From assembly GCA_021801125.1 (NCBI GenBank), contig JAJYYI010000017.1, positions 1 through 33,094 on the forward strand: 33,094 nucleotides of DNA. Reading direction: 5' to 3'. The notes under the pieces were generated by a model. It was not told where the DNA came from and searched no databases. It worked only from the letters and a program-made list of their open reading frames with translations. The DNA is from Deltaproteobacteria bacterium. GTDB lineage: Bacteria > Desulfobacterota > Binatia > Binatales > Binataceae. The position numbers and the translations under genes were made by a program. Positions 1-8,941 of the stretch are shown in pieces; position 1 is the first letter of the stretch; each line of letters opens with the position of its first letter.

Positions 1-13
1 TCTGTTGAGTCTT

Positions 14-34
14 AAAAACGCCGGCCAGGCCGGC
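14..34 (-). terminator. Candidate rho-independent terminator, minus strand
   Basis: Read on the minus strand, a GC-only dyad (GCCGG, 5-base loop, CCGGC) is followed at once by GTTTTT. On the plus strand the flank is an A-run before the stem, so it would not terminate plus transcripts. No minus-strand gene ends here, which leaves either a small antisense RNA arising at about 40-490 or chance. Confidence 0.4.
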
Positions 35-40
35 CTTAAC

Positions 41-130
41 CGGATCACGCAGGCCGTTTTCTCTACTTCGATCTGGTACGCTTTCGCGGGGCATCTCACG
101 GGGCAGGTCACGCAAGCCTTCTCTCAACTT
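41..130. repeat. Diverged pair of direct repeats, 63 bp apart
   Basis: The 15-mer at 41-55 (CGGATCACGCAGGCC) and the one at 104-118 (CAGGTCACGCAAGCC) match at 12 of 15 positions. Both are followed by a similar pyrimidine-rich tail (TTTTCTCTACTT and TTCTCTCAACTT). No third copy was found. Confidence 0.35.
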
Positions 131-493
131 ATCGCCGGCATACTTTTTTGGGTTTTGGGTCAACCCCTCGAAATCTGCTGCGTCTCCCTTGCAATGATGA
201 AGAGTCGCTTCGGCTTTGTGCTCGGGCGCTCCATGGGATATCCGAGACTTCTGGCTCGATTTTGTCAACCATCCCTTGTTTCCGTTGGAAACATCAGACT
301 CCAGGCGTGAGGCGCCTAGACACAGGCTTTCGAGTGGTTTTGACTCGGCGCAGACGAAGCTGCGCTTTACTGGGCAACCGTTTCGGCCTCGCCTTACGCA
401 CCTTTAATTCAAGTATCCGCGTACGGATGGCCCTTCTAACTCTCCCAAAGTAGCGTCCGAATAAATGGCACCGTTAATGCACTAATCCGGGGT

Positions 494-2905
494 ATGTATC
501 CAGACGCTACGCCACGGCGAATCATCTGGTTCTCTGACGAAGGCTCCTCCGATGTCAGGCAGCTCGGGGGAAAGAATGCCTCGCTCGGGGAGATGACGCG
601 GACCATGCGAGTCGCGGGAGTTCCCGTGCCCGACGGTTTCGGGGTGACAGCAGTCGCATACTGGCAGTTTCTGGACGCGAACAAACTGCGGCCCGCCATC
701 GTCGAGGTCCTGGAAAAACTGAAAAAGAAAGAGGCGACGCTCCCGCTTGCGGCCCTGCAGATTCGGAAAATGATCGCGTCGGCGCCCTATCCAGCAGACC
801 TCCGCGACGCGATCTCCCAAGCCTATCGGCGGCTGTGCGAAAAGGCCGGCCGACCAGACCTCGACGTGGCGGTACGGAGTAGCGCAACAGCGGAGGACCT
901 GCCGGAAGCGAGCTTCGCCGGCCAACAGGAGAGCTTTCTAAATATCCGCGGCGAAAGCAAACTGCTTCACGCCGTGCGTAAATGCTTCGCGTCGCTGTTC
1001 ACCGATCGTGCGATTGTCTACCGCGAGAGCCACGGCTTCGAACACATGCGCGTCGCGATCTCGGTTGGTGTACAGCGGATGGTTCGCTCCGACAAGGGAT
1101 CCGCCGGCGTGATGTTCTCGCTCGACACCGAAACGGGATTCCCGGATGCGGTGCTGATAAATGCGAGCTGGGGATTGGGCGAGGCAGTTGTTCAGGGACG
1201 CGTTGATCCTGACCAATACGTCGTCTTCAAACCGCTTCTCCGGCAAGAACAACTGATGCCCGTAATACAGAAGACCCTGGGACGCAAAACACGCAAGATC
1301 GTCTACGGCGATGCCCGACGCGCTCCGACTCGAACGGTCGCCGCGACGGCCGCCGAGCAAGACGCCTTTGCTCTGAGCGACCGTGAGATCGTGAGGCTCG
1401 CGCGTTGGGCCGTCGCTATCGAGAGCCATTACCGCCGTCCTATGGATATCGAGTGGGCCAAGGACGGTGAAACGGGAGACCTTTTCATCGTTCAGGCGCG
1501 CCCCGAAACCGTGCAGTCCCGTCGTGAAGCCGGATCCCTCAAGAGCTACACGCTCAAGCACAAAGGCGAGCCGTTGCTAACCGGTCTTGCGATCGGTGAC
1601 GCTGTGGTCACCGGAACGGTCTGCAAGCTCAAAAGCCCTTCGGAAATCGCCAAGTTTCGCGACGGCGCGATTCTCGTGACGGGAGTCACGGACCCGGACT
1701 GGGTGCCGATCATGAGGCGCGCCGCTGCCGTCATCACGGACCATGGCGGGAGGACTTCGCACGCGGCGATCGTCAGCCGTGAGTTCGGGTTACCAGCGAT
1801 TGTCGGGACCGGGCACGCTACCGCGACGTTAAAAACCGGCCAGCAGATCACGGTCTCTTGCGCCGAAGGCGAGCAAGGCTACGTTTATTCCGGCGCCGTC
1901 GAGTTCAGAGTGGAAGACTTGACGCTTGGCAACGTTCCACACACTCGAACGAAGGTGATGCTTAACATGGCCAATCCAGCCGCGGCGATGAGATGGTGGC
2001 GGTTGCCTGCGGACGGAGTCGGCCTCGCCCGCATGGAGTTTATCGTAAGCAACTTGATCAAGATTCACCCGATGGCGCTCGTGCGGTTTGACCAACTCAA
2101 CGACGCCGCTGCAGTTCGAAAAATCCTCAAGCTCACCGCGGGCTACGAGGACAAAACCCGATATTTCGTCGAGACGCTGGCGCATGGAATCGCCACAATC
2201 GCCGCTTCACGTTACCCGAACCCAGTGATTGTGCGCATGAGCGACTTCAAGACCAACGAGTACGCGGAACTAATCGGCGGTCGGCAGTTCGAACCGAGGG
2301 AAGAAAACCCGATGCTCGGATGGCGCGGCGCAAGTCGCTACTACAGCGACGGTTACCGCGAGGGCTTTGCTCTAGAGTGCCAGGCGATCCGCAAGGTGCG
2401 CGAAGAGATAGGTTTGCGCAACGTGATCGTGATGATTCCGTTCTGTCGAACGCTTAGCGAGGCGGACAAGACCCTCGATGCGATGGCGGCCAACGGCTTG
2501 CGCCGTGGAGAAAACGGTCTCGAGGTCTACGTGATGTGCGAGATTCCGTCCAATGTAATTCTTGCCGAAAAGTTCGCCGAACGGTTCGACGGCTTTTCAA
2601 TCGGAAGCAACGACCTCACTCAACTCACGCTTGGAGTTGATCGAGACTCGGAGCGTCTCGCGCCGCTTTTCGATGAGCAGAACGAAGCCGTGACGACGCT
2701 CATAGCGGAGGTCATTCAATCCGCGCATAGGTTCGGGCGCAAGGTCGGACTTTGCGGGCAAGCGCCCAGCGATCATCCCGAATTCGCGCGCTTTTTGGTT
2801 CACGCGGGAATCGACTCGATGTCGGTGAGTCCGGACAGCTTCATACGCGTCAAGCAACACGTCGCAGCCGCCGAAATGGGCACGGCTCGGGCTGCGGCTT
2901 CCTGA
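494..2905 (+). CDS. ppsA: Phosphoenolpyruvate synthase (pyruvate, water dikinase)
   Basis: Converts pyruvate, ATP and water to PEP, AMP and phosphate, the gluconeogenic entry from pyruvate. The 803 residues match the usual family length. The N-terminal ATP-grasp/pyruvate-binding domain opens with GGKNASLGEM and contains VRSSATAEDLPEASFAGQQ. The phosphohistidine domain carries GGRTSHAAIV, with His423 as the predicted phosphoryl carrier. The C-terminal TIM-barrel ends with SIGSNDLTQLTLGVDRD and GLCGQAPSD, whose Cys is the expected acid/base residue. The ATG at 494 is chosen because the family's conserved N-terminus begins a few residues later; only a weak GGGG precedes it. It lies about 200 bp upstream of the acetyl-CoA synthetase on the same strand, so co-transcription is plausible but unproven. 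The long open frames on the opposite strand are codon-bias shadows. Confidence 0.95.
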   Translation: MYPDATPRRIIWFSDEGSSDVRQLGGKNASLGEMTRTMRVAGVPVPDGFGVTAVAYWQFLDANKLRPAIVEVLEKLKKKEATLPLAALQIRKMIASAPYPADLRDAISQAYRRLCEKAGRPDLDVAVRSSATAEDLPEASFAGQQESFLNIRGESKLLHAVRKCFASLFTDRAIVYRESHGFEHMRVAISVGVQRMVRSDKGSAGVMFSLDTETGFPDAVLINASWGLGEAVVQGRVDPDQYVVFKPLLRQEQLMPVIQKTLGRKTRKIVYGDARRAPTRTVAATAAEQDAFALSDREIVRLARWAVAIESHYRRPMDIEWAKDGETGDLFIVQARPETVQSRREAGSLKSYTLKHKGEPLLTGLAIGDAVVTGTVCKLKSPSEIAKFRDGAILVTGVTDPDWVPIMRRAAAVITDHGGRTSHAAIVSREFGLPAIVGTGHATATLKTGQQITVSCAEGEQGYVYSGAVEFRVEDLTLGNVPHTRTKVMLNMANPAAAMRWWRLPADGVGLARMEFIVSNLIKIHPMALVRFDQLNDAAAVRKILKLTAGYEDKTRYFVETLAHGIATIAASRYPNPVIVRMSDFKTNEYAELIGGRQFEPREENPMLGWRGASRYYSDGYREGFALECQAIRKVREEIGLRNVIVMIPFCRTLSEADKTLDAMAANGLRRGENGLEVYVMCEIPSNVILAEKFAERFDGFSIGSNDLTQLTLGVDRDSERLAPLFDEQNEAVTTLIAEVIQSAHRFGRKVGLCGQAPSDHPEFARFLVHAGIDSMSVSPDSFIRVKQHVAAAEMGTARAAAS

Positions 2906-3105
2906 TATGCCTCGTCCTGGTGCGAACACGGAGGCTGGTGCGATGATAAGCCGCAGAATCGTTGCACGTGCCTGCACGCCGTGCGAATTACGAATGCGAC
3001 CGTTGACCTCGTGCGCGACAACGAGCTCGTCTGTGCGGGTTGAACGGTGTCGCGATTAACTACGACCGCCAGATGCGGTGTTGGCTTCGGGGGTCAAAAA
3101 CAAAC

Positions 3106-4866
3106 ATGCGCTGGGAACCGATTACGAAACCGCGGCAGATTCGCAACGTTGCGCCCAACATGCCCGATTACGCAAAGGCCTATGCGGAGTTTTCCTGGGA
3201 CAAGGCGAGAGCGCAACTCGACGGCCTCCCAGGCCGCCGTGGTCTCAACATCGCGCACGAAGCGATCGACCGCCATGCCGCAGGCGCTCGCCGTGGCCAT
3301 CTCGCGCTGCGATGGCTCGGCAGGCATGGGGAAGTGCGCGACTTCTCCTATGCTGATCTGCACCTGCTTACCAACCGGTTCGCCAACGTGCTAAGGAAAC
3401 TGGGCGTCGGCAAGGGCGAGCGGGTATTTCTTCTGGCGGGACGCATTCCGGAACTGTACGTCAGCGCGATCGGCGCGATAAAAAACGGTAGTGTCTTCTG
3501 TCCGCTCTTCTCGGCCTTCGGCCCCGAGCCTATTCGCCAACGAATCGGAATCGGCGACGGCCGAGTCCTCGTGACGACGGTCGCGCTTTACAAGCGCAAA
3601 GTCGCGGAGTTGCGCGCCTCTCTCCCAAGCCTTCGACACGTGTTGTTGATTGGGAGCGAGCAGCAGATTCGCGAAATTCCCGACGCGCATGACTTCGGCC
3701 AGCTAATGAACGAGGCGGACAGCCGTTTTGAGATTGCCCCGACCGACCCAGAAGATCTCGCGCTTCTTCATTTTACCAGCGGAACCACGGGAACGCCGAA
3801 AGGAGCGATGCACGTCCATCAGGCGGTGGTCGCCCATCACATGACCGGATACTACGCGCTCGACTTCCATCCCGACGACGTTTTCTGGTGCACGGCAGAT
3901 CCGGGTTGGATAACTGGAACGTCGTATGGAATCATCGCGCCGCTCACCCACGGAATCACCAGTATCATCGACGAATCCGATTTCGACGCAGAACGCTGGT
4001 ACGGCATCCTGCAAGACCAAAAAGTAACGGTCTGGTACACGGCGCCGACCGCCGTGCGCATGATGATGAAGGTCGGAACGGAAGTGATAGCCAAATACGA
4101 TCTTTCTCGTCTGCGCTTCATCGCCAGCGTCGGCGAGCCACTCAACCCCGAAGCGGTGGTGTGGGGACAAAAGGCCTTCGGGCTTCCGATTCACGACAAT
4201 TGGTGGCAGACCGAGACCGGCGGAATAATGATTGCGAATTATGCCTCGATGGATATTCGTCCGGGCTCAATGGGGCGTCCGCTGCCGGGAATCGAAGCCG
4301 CAATCGTGCGTCAAAAAGCAGGCGCGGTCGAGGTAGTCACGGATTCGGGAGTCGAGGGTGAGCTGGCGCTCAAGCCGGGCTGGCCCTCGATGTTTCGCGG
4401 CTACCTGCACGAGGAGGCTCGTTATCGCAAGTGCTTCGCCGGCGGGTGGTACTTGACGGGCGACCTCGCCCGCTGTGACGCGGACGGCTATTTCTGGTTC
4501 GTAGGGCGGGCTGACGATGTAATCAAGTCGTCGGGGCATCTGATCGGCCCGTTCGAGGTCGAGAGCATTTTGCTCGAGCATCCGGCGGTGGCCGAAGCGG
4601 GCGTGATCGGCAAGCCCGACGAAGTAGCTGGCGAAGTTGTGAAGGCGTTCGTCTCGCTCAAGTCTTCCTTCTCGCCCGATGAGCAACTACGGCGCGACCT
4701 TCTCGGATTCACCCGAAAGCGCCTTGGGGCGGCGGTCGCGCCCAAGGAGATCGATTTCGTCGCGAACGTGCCCAAGACGCGCAGCGGCAAAATCATGCGC
4801 CGCCTGCTAAAAGCGCGCGAACTCGGTCTGCCCGAAGGCGACGTTTCCACGTTGGAGGGCGCGTGA
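3106..4866 (+). CDS. acsA: Acetyl-CoA synthetase, AMP-forming (AcsA type)
   Basis: Activates acetate (or a similar short acid) with ATP and CoA to acetyl-CoA, AMP and PPi. Family signatures are present in order: the P-loop-like [34 protein letters not shown]; the substrate pocket around [53 protein letters not shown]; and the C-terminal [12 protein letters not shown]-like segment ([14 protein letters not shown]) holding the adenylation lysine. The pattern is closest to Bacillus-type AcsA. The frame is open back to a TTG at 3040 and an ATG at 3073. The ATG at 3106 is preferred because GGGGG lies about 12 bases upstream and the length (586 aa) fits the family. Its stop TGA overlaps the ATG of E1 alpha (TGATG), so the two are probably translated together. 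Confidence 0.9.
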   Translation: MRWEPITKPRQIRNVAPNMPDYAKAYAEFSWDKARAQLDGLPGRRGLNIAHEAIDRHAAGARRGHLALRWLGRHGEVRDFSYADLHLLTNRFANVLRKLGVGKGERVFLLAGRIPELYVSAIGAIKNGSVFCPLFSAFGPEPIRQRIGIGDGRVLVTTVALYKRKVAELRASLPSLRHVLLIGSEQQIREIPDAHDFGQLMNEADSRFEIAPTDPEDLALLHFTSGTTGTPKGAMHVHQAVVAHHMTGYYALDFHPDDVFWCTADPGWITGTSYGIIAPLTHGITSIIDESDFDAERWYGILQDQKVTVWYTAPTAVRMMMKVGTEVIAKYDLSRLRFIASVGEPLNPEAVVWGQKAFGLPIHDNWWQTETGGIMIANYASMDIRPGSMGRPLPGIEAAIVRQKAGAVEVVTDSGVEGELALKPGWPSMFRGYLHEEARYRKCFAGGWYLTGDLARCDADGYFWFVGRADDVIKSSGHLIGPFEVESILLEHPAVAEAGVIGKPDEVAGEVVKAFVSLKSSFSPDEQLRRDLLGFTRKRLGAAVAPKEIDFVANVPKTRSGKIMRRLLKARELGLPEGDVSTLEGA

Positions 4867-5867
4867 TGTCGCTTCAGGCTGATCGAGCGGCACCGACGCT
4901 TGAGCGCGAACATTCGCTGCACTTGCTGCGCCAGATGCTGCGCATCAGGCGTTTTGAAGAAAAGTGCGCCGAACTTTATGGCGCCACTAAAATCCGCGGC
5001 TTCCTCCATCTCTATATCGGCGAGGAGGCGGTCGCCGTGGGAGCTATCCAGGCGCTACAGCCAGACGACGCGATCGTCGCGACGTACCGTGAACACGGGC
5101 ACGCGCTGGTTCGTGGTATCTCGGCGGAGTCGATCATGGCCGAACTGTACGGCAAGCAGGAAGGATGCAGCCGAGGTCGGGGCGGCTCGATGCACATCTT
5201 TGACGCGCGAACCCGGTTTTACGGCGGCAACGCGATCGTCGGCGGAGGATTGCCGATTGCGGTCGGCCTGGCGCTGGGCGACAAGATGCAAGGCCGCGAC
5301 AGAGTCACTGCCTGCTTCTTCGGCGAGGGTGCGGTCGCCGAAGGAGAGTTTCACGAGTCGATGAACCTTGCCGCTCTGTGGAAGCTGCCCGTGCTTTTCT
5401 GCTGCGAGAACAATCTCTATGCGATGGGCACAGCGCTTAAGCGCTCCGAATCGGAGGTGGATCTCTGCCTGAAGGCGACCAGCTACGAGATACCGGCCTG
5501 GCCCGTCGACGGCATGGACATCATCGAGTGCGAACGGGCGGCGTGCCGCGCCGCCCTTGCCGTGCGCTCCGGAGAGGGTCCGTGTTTTTTGGAGTTTCGC
5601 ACCTATCGGTTTCGCGCCCATTCGATGTACGACCCGCAGCTCTACCGTACTAAGGAAGAAATCGAGGAGTGGAAACAGCGCGATCCGATTTCCTTGTTCG
5701 ACGCTCGGATGCGCGAGTCGGGGATGCTTACCGACGACGACCTGAAACAGCTCGAAGAAGAGGTCGCCGCCGAAATCAACCGCGCGGTGGAATTTTCGGA
5801 AGCCGGCACCTGGGAGCCCATTGAGGATATCGGCAGGTTCGTTTACTCGGAACGAAAACCGTCATGA
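4866..5867 (+). CDS. pdhA: Pyruvate dehydrogenase-type E1 component, alpha subunit
   Basis: Thiamine-diphosphate-dependent decarboxylase half of a 2-oxo acid dehydrogenase. It works as an alpha/beta heterotetramer with the next gene and hands the acyl group to the lipoyl arm of E2. TPP-binding features are [13 protein letters not shown] (G153-G155) through ENNLYAMGT. The motif begins GEG where many relatives have GDG; the acidic residue that coordinates the metal is kept. The loop [15 protein letters not shown] matches the E1 alpha activation loop. The ATG at 4866 sits 5-6 bases after GGAGGG and overlaps the acsA stop by one base; a GTG at 4863 is the alternative. The substrate is most likely pyruvate, but acetoin-type E1 enzymes are close relatives and cannot be excluded. 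Confidence 0.9.
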   Translation: MSLQADRAAPTLEREHSLHLLRQMLRIRRFEEKCAELYGATKIRGFLHLYIGEEAVAVGAIQALQPDDAIVATYREHGHALVRGISAESIMAELYGKQEGCSRGRGGSMHIFDARTRFYGGNAIVGGGLPIAVGLALGDKMQGRDRVTACFFGEGAVAEGEFHESMNLAALWKLPVLFCCENNLYAMGTALKRSESEVDLCLKATSYEIPAWPVDGMDIIECERAACRAALAVRSGEGPCFLEFRTYRFRAHSMYDPQLYRTKEEIEEWKQRDPISLFDARMRESGMLTDDDLKQLEEEVAAEINRAVEFSEAGTWEPIEDIGRFVYSERKPS

Positions 5868-6862
5868 CCACCGATGATAAGACCGTCCGCATGACTTACC
5901 GCGAGGCGATGCGCCAGGCGCTTCGTGACGCGCTTTCGCGCGATCCGCGCGTTTTCCTGATGGGAGAAGACGTCGGACGTTACGGCGGCTGCTTCGCCGT
6001 AAGTAAGGATCTGCTGGCGGAGTTCGGTCCCGAGCGTATCCGCGACACGCCGCTTTCCGAGTCGGCGTTCGTCGGCGCCGGAATCGGCGCCGCGTTGAAC
6101 GGGATGCGGCCGATCGTCGAAATTATGACCGTCAACTTCAGCCTGCTGGCGCTGGATCAGATTGTTAACAACGCCGCGACGATCCTGTACATGTCCGGCG
6201 GCCAGTTCAACGTTCCGCTGGTGATCAGACTGACCACGGGAGCCGGCCGCCAACTGGCCGCGCAACATTCGCACAGCCTTGAGGGATGGTATGCCCACAT
6301 ACCGGGCATCAAGATACTCGCCCCTGCAACTCTTGAAGACGCGCGAGGGATGCTCTGGACGGCGCTTGAAGATCCCGACCCAGTGCTGATCTTCGAGCAC
6401 GGCGGCCTTTACAACATGGAAGGCGAACTCGCCGCCGACACCGGGGCGGTGGAGATCGACAAGGCGGCCATCCGCCGACCAGGCTCGGACATAAGCCTAA
6501 TCACTTACGGCGGCACGCTCGGCAAGGCGATGCAGGCCGCCGACGAACTGTCGCAAGCCGGAATCGACGCGGAGGTGGTCGATCTCCGCACGCTAAGGCC
6601 CCTGGATACGCCAACGATCTTGGATTCCGTCTCGCGAACCCATCGCGCCGTGATCATTGACGAGGGTTGGCGCAGCGGCAGCATCTCAGCCGAAATCAGC
6701 GCGCGCATCATGGAAGGAGCGTTTTACGAACTCGACCTGCCCGTCGAACGCGTATGCAGCGCTGAAGTACCCATGCCCTACGCGAAGCATCTGGAAGACG
6801 CCGCCTTGCCGCAATCGCCGCTGATCGCCGAGACGGTGCGTCGGATGGTGGGGGCGTCGTGA
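5864..6862 (+). CDS. pdhB: Pyruvate dehydrogenase-type E1 component, beta subunit
   Basis: Partner of E1 alpha; together they bind TPP at the subunit interface and dock on E2. Diagnostic features are [15 protein letters not shown] near the start, the stretch [36 protein letters not shown], the active-site segment [21 protein letters not shown], and the C-terminal transketolase-like half with [11 protein letters not shown] and the segment around [14 protein letters not shown]. The 332 residues match the usual E1 beta length. The ATG overlaps the E1 alpha stop by four bases (ATGA), indicating translational coupling. Nothing in the protein looks damaged. Confidence 0.93.
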   Translation: MTTDDKTVRMTYREAMRQALRDALSRDPRVFLMGEDVGRYGGCFAVSKDLLAEFGPERIRDTPLSESAFVGAGIGAALNGMRPIVEIMTVNFSLLALDQIVNNAATILYMSGGQFNVPLVIRLTTGAGRQLAAQHSHSLEGWYAHIPGIKILAPATLEDARGMLWTALEDPDPVLIFEHGGLYNMEGELAADTGAVEIDKAAIRRPGSDISLITYGGTLGKAMQAADELSQAGIDAEVVDLRTLRPLDTPTILDSVSRTHRAVIIDEGWRSGSISAEISARIMEGAFYELDLPVERVCSAEVPMPYAKHLEDAALPQSPLIAETVRRMVGAS

Positions 6863-8136
6863 TCGAGTTTCGAATGCCGTCGCTCGGCGCCGACATGGAA
6901 GCCGGCACAGTGGTCGAATGGCTGGTCAAGCCGGGCGACCCGATTAAGCGCGGCGACATAATCGCAATTGTCGACACGGAAAAGGCGACGATAGAGGTCG
7001 AAGCTTGGGAAACCGGCACCCTGGAACAAGTGCTGGTTCCGGTGGGCGAAAAAGTGCCGGTTGGAACGGTGCTCGCGTTGATTCAAGGCGCTGCGGCAGA
7101 GGCCGCGCAAGCAAGACCTCCCGCGCAGGCGAGACCTGAGGTGGTGCCGGCGCCAAAGCCGCCCGTCGTGACCGCTCCGCCACCTCCGCCACTGCTTGCG
7201 CCAAAACCGCCGCGCGGCCGACCGCCTGCGGGCGCACCCCGCCTGCGCATTTCTCCGCTCGCGAAGCGGATTGCGCAGGAACTCGCGGTAGACGTTTCAA
7301 AAGTGCAAGGAACCGGTCCGGACGGGGCCATCACCAGGGCTGACGTCGAGCGCGCCGCGAAGGCGCCGGCACCCAAGGCTCCGACGGCACCGCCGCAGGC
7401 GGTTGCGCCCGCCGCCGCCGAGGCGCCCAAGCCTGCCGAACGGGTGCGCCCGGCGATTGCGCCGCAAGAGCGTCAGGCCATGATGCGACGCGCGATCGCC
7501 GCTGCGATGGCGCGGTCGAAGCGCGAGATCCCTCATTACTATCTCGCGGCTCATATCGATATGAGCCGCGCCATGGGGTGGCTTCAGAGCGAAAATTTGA
7601 AACGGCCGGTGGCCAATAGACTGCTTTACTCCGTGCTCCTTCTGAAGGCGGTTGCGCTGGCAATACGTGAGTTCCCGGAAATGAACGGGTTCTGCACAGA
7701 TGGAGTCTTCAGGCCCAGCGATGCCGTCCATATCGGAGTTGCGATTTCTCTGCGCGAGGGCGGGCTTATCGCTCCCGCGATTCACGACGTGAACCGCAAG
7801 AGCCTGGAGGAGGTGATGGACAGCCTGCGCGCGCTCGTCAAGCGCGTGCGCGCTGGAGTTCTGCGCAGCTCCGAGATCGCGGACGCGACAATAACGATCA
7901 CAAGTCTCGGAGAAGAAGGTGTGGAAACCGTGTTCGGCATTATCTATCCGCCGCAGGTCGCGCTGGTCGGCTTCGGAAAAATCATCGAACAACCATGGGC
8001 GATGAACGGGATGGTCGGTGCTAGGCCCGTGATAAAGGCGACGTTGTCCGCGGATCACCGGGCCAGCGACGGTCACCGCGGAGCCCTATTCCTGGCCAAG
8101 ATCGATCGGCTCTTGCAGACGCCAGAAAAGTTATGA
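6859..8136 (+). CDS. pdhC: Dihydrolipoyl acyltransferase (E2) of the PDH-type complex
   Basis: Core acyltransferase that takes the acyl group from E1 on a swinging lipoyl arm and passes it to a thiol acceptor, normally CoA. Domain order: one lipoyl domain at about 1-78 with lipoyl-lysine 42 in DTEKA; a proline/alanine-rich linker at about 80-125; a peripheral-subunit-binding domain ([20 protein letters not shown], then [14 protein letters not shown]); a second Pro/Ala linker; and the catalytic domain from about 205 to the end. The catalytic HxxxDG is HRASDG, with His400 and Asp404. Start is GTG 6859, overlapping the E1 beta stop by four bases. No E3 (lipoamide dehydrogenase) follows, so an E3 from elsewhere must reoxidise the complex. 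The acyl carrier protein gene overlaps its stop. Confidence 0.93.
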   Translation: MIEFRMPSLGADMEAGTVVEWLVKPGDPIKRGDIIAIVDTEKATIEVEAWETGTLEQVLVPVGEKVPVGTVLALIQGAAAEAAQARPPAQARPEVVPAPKPPVVTAPPPPPLLAPKPPRGRPPAGAPRLRISPLAKRIAQELAVDVSKVQGTGPDGAITRADVERAAKAPAPKAPTAPPQAVAPAAAEAPKPAERVRPAIAPQERQAMMRRAIAAAMARSKREIPHYYLAAHIDMSRAMGWLQSENLKRPVANRLLYSVLLLKAVALAIREFPEMNGFCTDGVFRPSDAVHIGVAISLREGGLIAPAIHDVNRKSLEEVMDSLRALVKRVRAGVLRSSEIADATITITSLGEEGVETVFGIIYPPQVALVGFGKIIEQPWAMNGMVGARPVIKATLSADHRASDGHRGALFLAKIDRLLQTPEKL

Positions 8137-8378
8137 CAGACGATGAAATCAAAGCATTGGTCCTGAGCGAACTGGGTAAGATCGCGCCCGAGACCTACCC
8201 CAGCCAGATCGATCCCACGGTCGAGCTGCGCGAACAAGTTGACCTCGACTCGATGGACTTTCTGAATCTGATGATTGCGATCAACGAGGCCACGGGAATC
8301 GAGATACCCGAAGCCGACTATCCGCAACTGGCCACTCTCGACGGATGCGTCAGGTATCTACGCTCGCGCAAGGCCTAA
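8133..8378 (+). CDS. Small acyl carrier protein co-translated with the PDH operon
   Basis: An 81-residue acidic helical protein of the phosphopantetheine-carrier family. The attachment serine is Ser40 in DLDSMD, matching the family's DS(L/M) signature, with the expected helix II (FLNLMIAINEATGIEIPEADY) after it and a short fourth helix to the end. The ATG overlaps the E2 stop by four bases. It is not next to fatty-acid synthesis genes, so it is unlikely to be the housekeeping AcpP. Its partners are presumably the acetyl-CoA synthetase and/or E2 encoded with it. Function is inferred from position only: acyl acceptor, storage carrier or regulator are all possible. Confidence 0.85.
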   Translation: MTDDEIKALVLSELGKIAPETYPSQIDPTVELREQVDLDSMDFLNLMIAINEATGIEIPEADYPQLATLDGCVRYLRSRKA

Positions 8379-8411
8379 ACACGTGGCCTCGGCATTGACG
8401 TGACAGCGACG

Positions 8412-8427
8412 ATCACGTCGACGTGAT
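8412..8427. promoter_or_regulatory. Perfect 16-bp palindrome after the PDH-ACP operon
   Basis: ATCACGTCGACGTGAT is a perfect palindrome. Its half-site GACGTGA (8420-8426) also occurs as a direct copy at 8397-8403, 23 bp away. Three half-sites in 31 bp suggests a binding site for a dimeric regulator. As a hairpin it lacks a T-run, so it is a poor intrinsic terminator. Confidence 0.4.
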
Positions 8428-8700
8428 TACGACGCCCGCGCCCGCGCGCAAGGACGTCCCGACGCTGCCAGAGGCGATCATCTCGCTCGGCCAAAACAGC
8501 GATCGCAGGCGGACCAAGCCCCTTACTCAACAAAAAACTTCCGGCTGGCGTGCCAGGGCCCGCTGTTTGGTCAAAAGCCCATGCCGTGCTTTTGCGGTGT
8601 TGCCACAAGCACGCCCTTGGTACAGGATAGGCTTGTCCGGGGGGAATCGTTCGAACGGGTTCAGGTTCCCGTAAGGAACGGATGCTCTATTCGAACGTCG

Positions 8701-8722
8701 CGGGTCTTAAGCGACCCGTTTT
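8701..8722 (+). terminator. Candidate rho-independent terminator
   Basis: Stem CGGGTC / GACCCG (8701-8706 and 8713-8718) with a 6-base loop is followed by TTTT. It lies 323 bp after the ACP stop, so it would end either a long operon transcript or a separate RNA made within this region. Confidence 0.45.
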
Positions 8723-8941
8723 CGATGCTTTTAACCGCACCGTTGTGGACTTTGGGCCTGGCCCCGCTCGGACCAGGACCGGGTTGAAATCGCCAGGCGA
8801 CGCGGCGCGATTTAAGGACGAACAAATTCCTTCTCTTTGGGGCTCACGGAGCCCACACCATTATTTCACTTCCGCTTAAAGAACGCTTTTTCCAACGAGG
8901 GATACCGCTTGGGAAAATCAACACAAGGGGGGACTAGAGCG

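Larger units (their letters stand above)
1..493. other. Upstream region without a recognised gene
   Basis: No open frame here resembles a known protein. The stretch contains a GC-rich dyad followed, on the minus strand, by a T-run (14-34), a diverged direct repeat (41-68 and 104-130), a 7-bp inverted repeat with a 3-base centre (277-293, arms TGTTTCC and GGAAACA), and short inverted arms ATCCG/CGGAT (415-428). The last two lie upstream of the PEP synthase and could be control elements. I could not settle on a promoter by eye. Confidence 0.5.
8379..8941. other. Non-coding region rich in palindromes and hairpins
   Basis: No convincing gene. Visible dyads in order: a perfect 16-bp palindrome (8412-8427); CTGGC/GCCAG with a 2-base loop (8545-8556); a long imperfect hairpin with CGTGC/GCACG base (8585-8613); the palindrome CGTTCGAACG (8648-8657); GTTCC/GGAAC with a 5-base loop (8665-8679); a terminator-like hairpin (8701-8722); CCTGG/CCAGG around 8760-8780; and GGGCTC/GAGCCC with a 3-base loop (8840-8854). 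The motifs of SRP RNA, tmRNA and RNase P RNA that I know were looked for and not found. A structured RNA ending at 8722 is possible. Confidence 0.5.

Noticed and set aside
938-1561. 207-codon open frame on the strand opposite ppsA
   Set aside because: It lies wholly within a conserved gene, has no family resemblance, and is the kind of antisense frame that high-GC codon use creates.
7297-8076. 259-codon minus-strand frame opposite the E2 gene
   Set aside because: Its composition mirrors the Ala/Pro-rich linker and catalytic domain of E2 read backwards; no ribosome-binding site or known motif.
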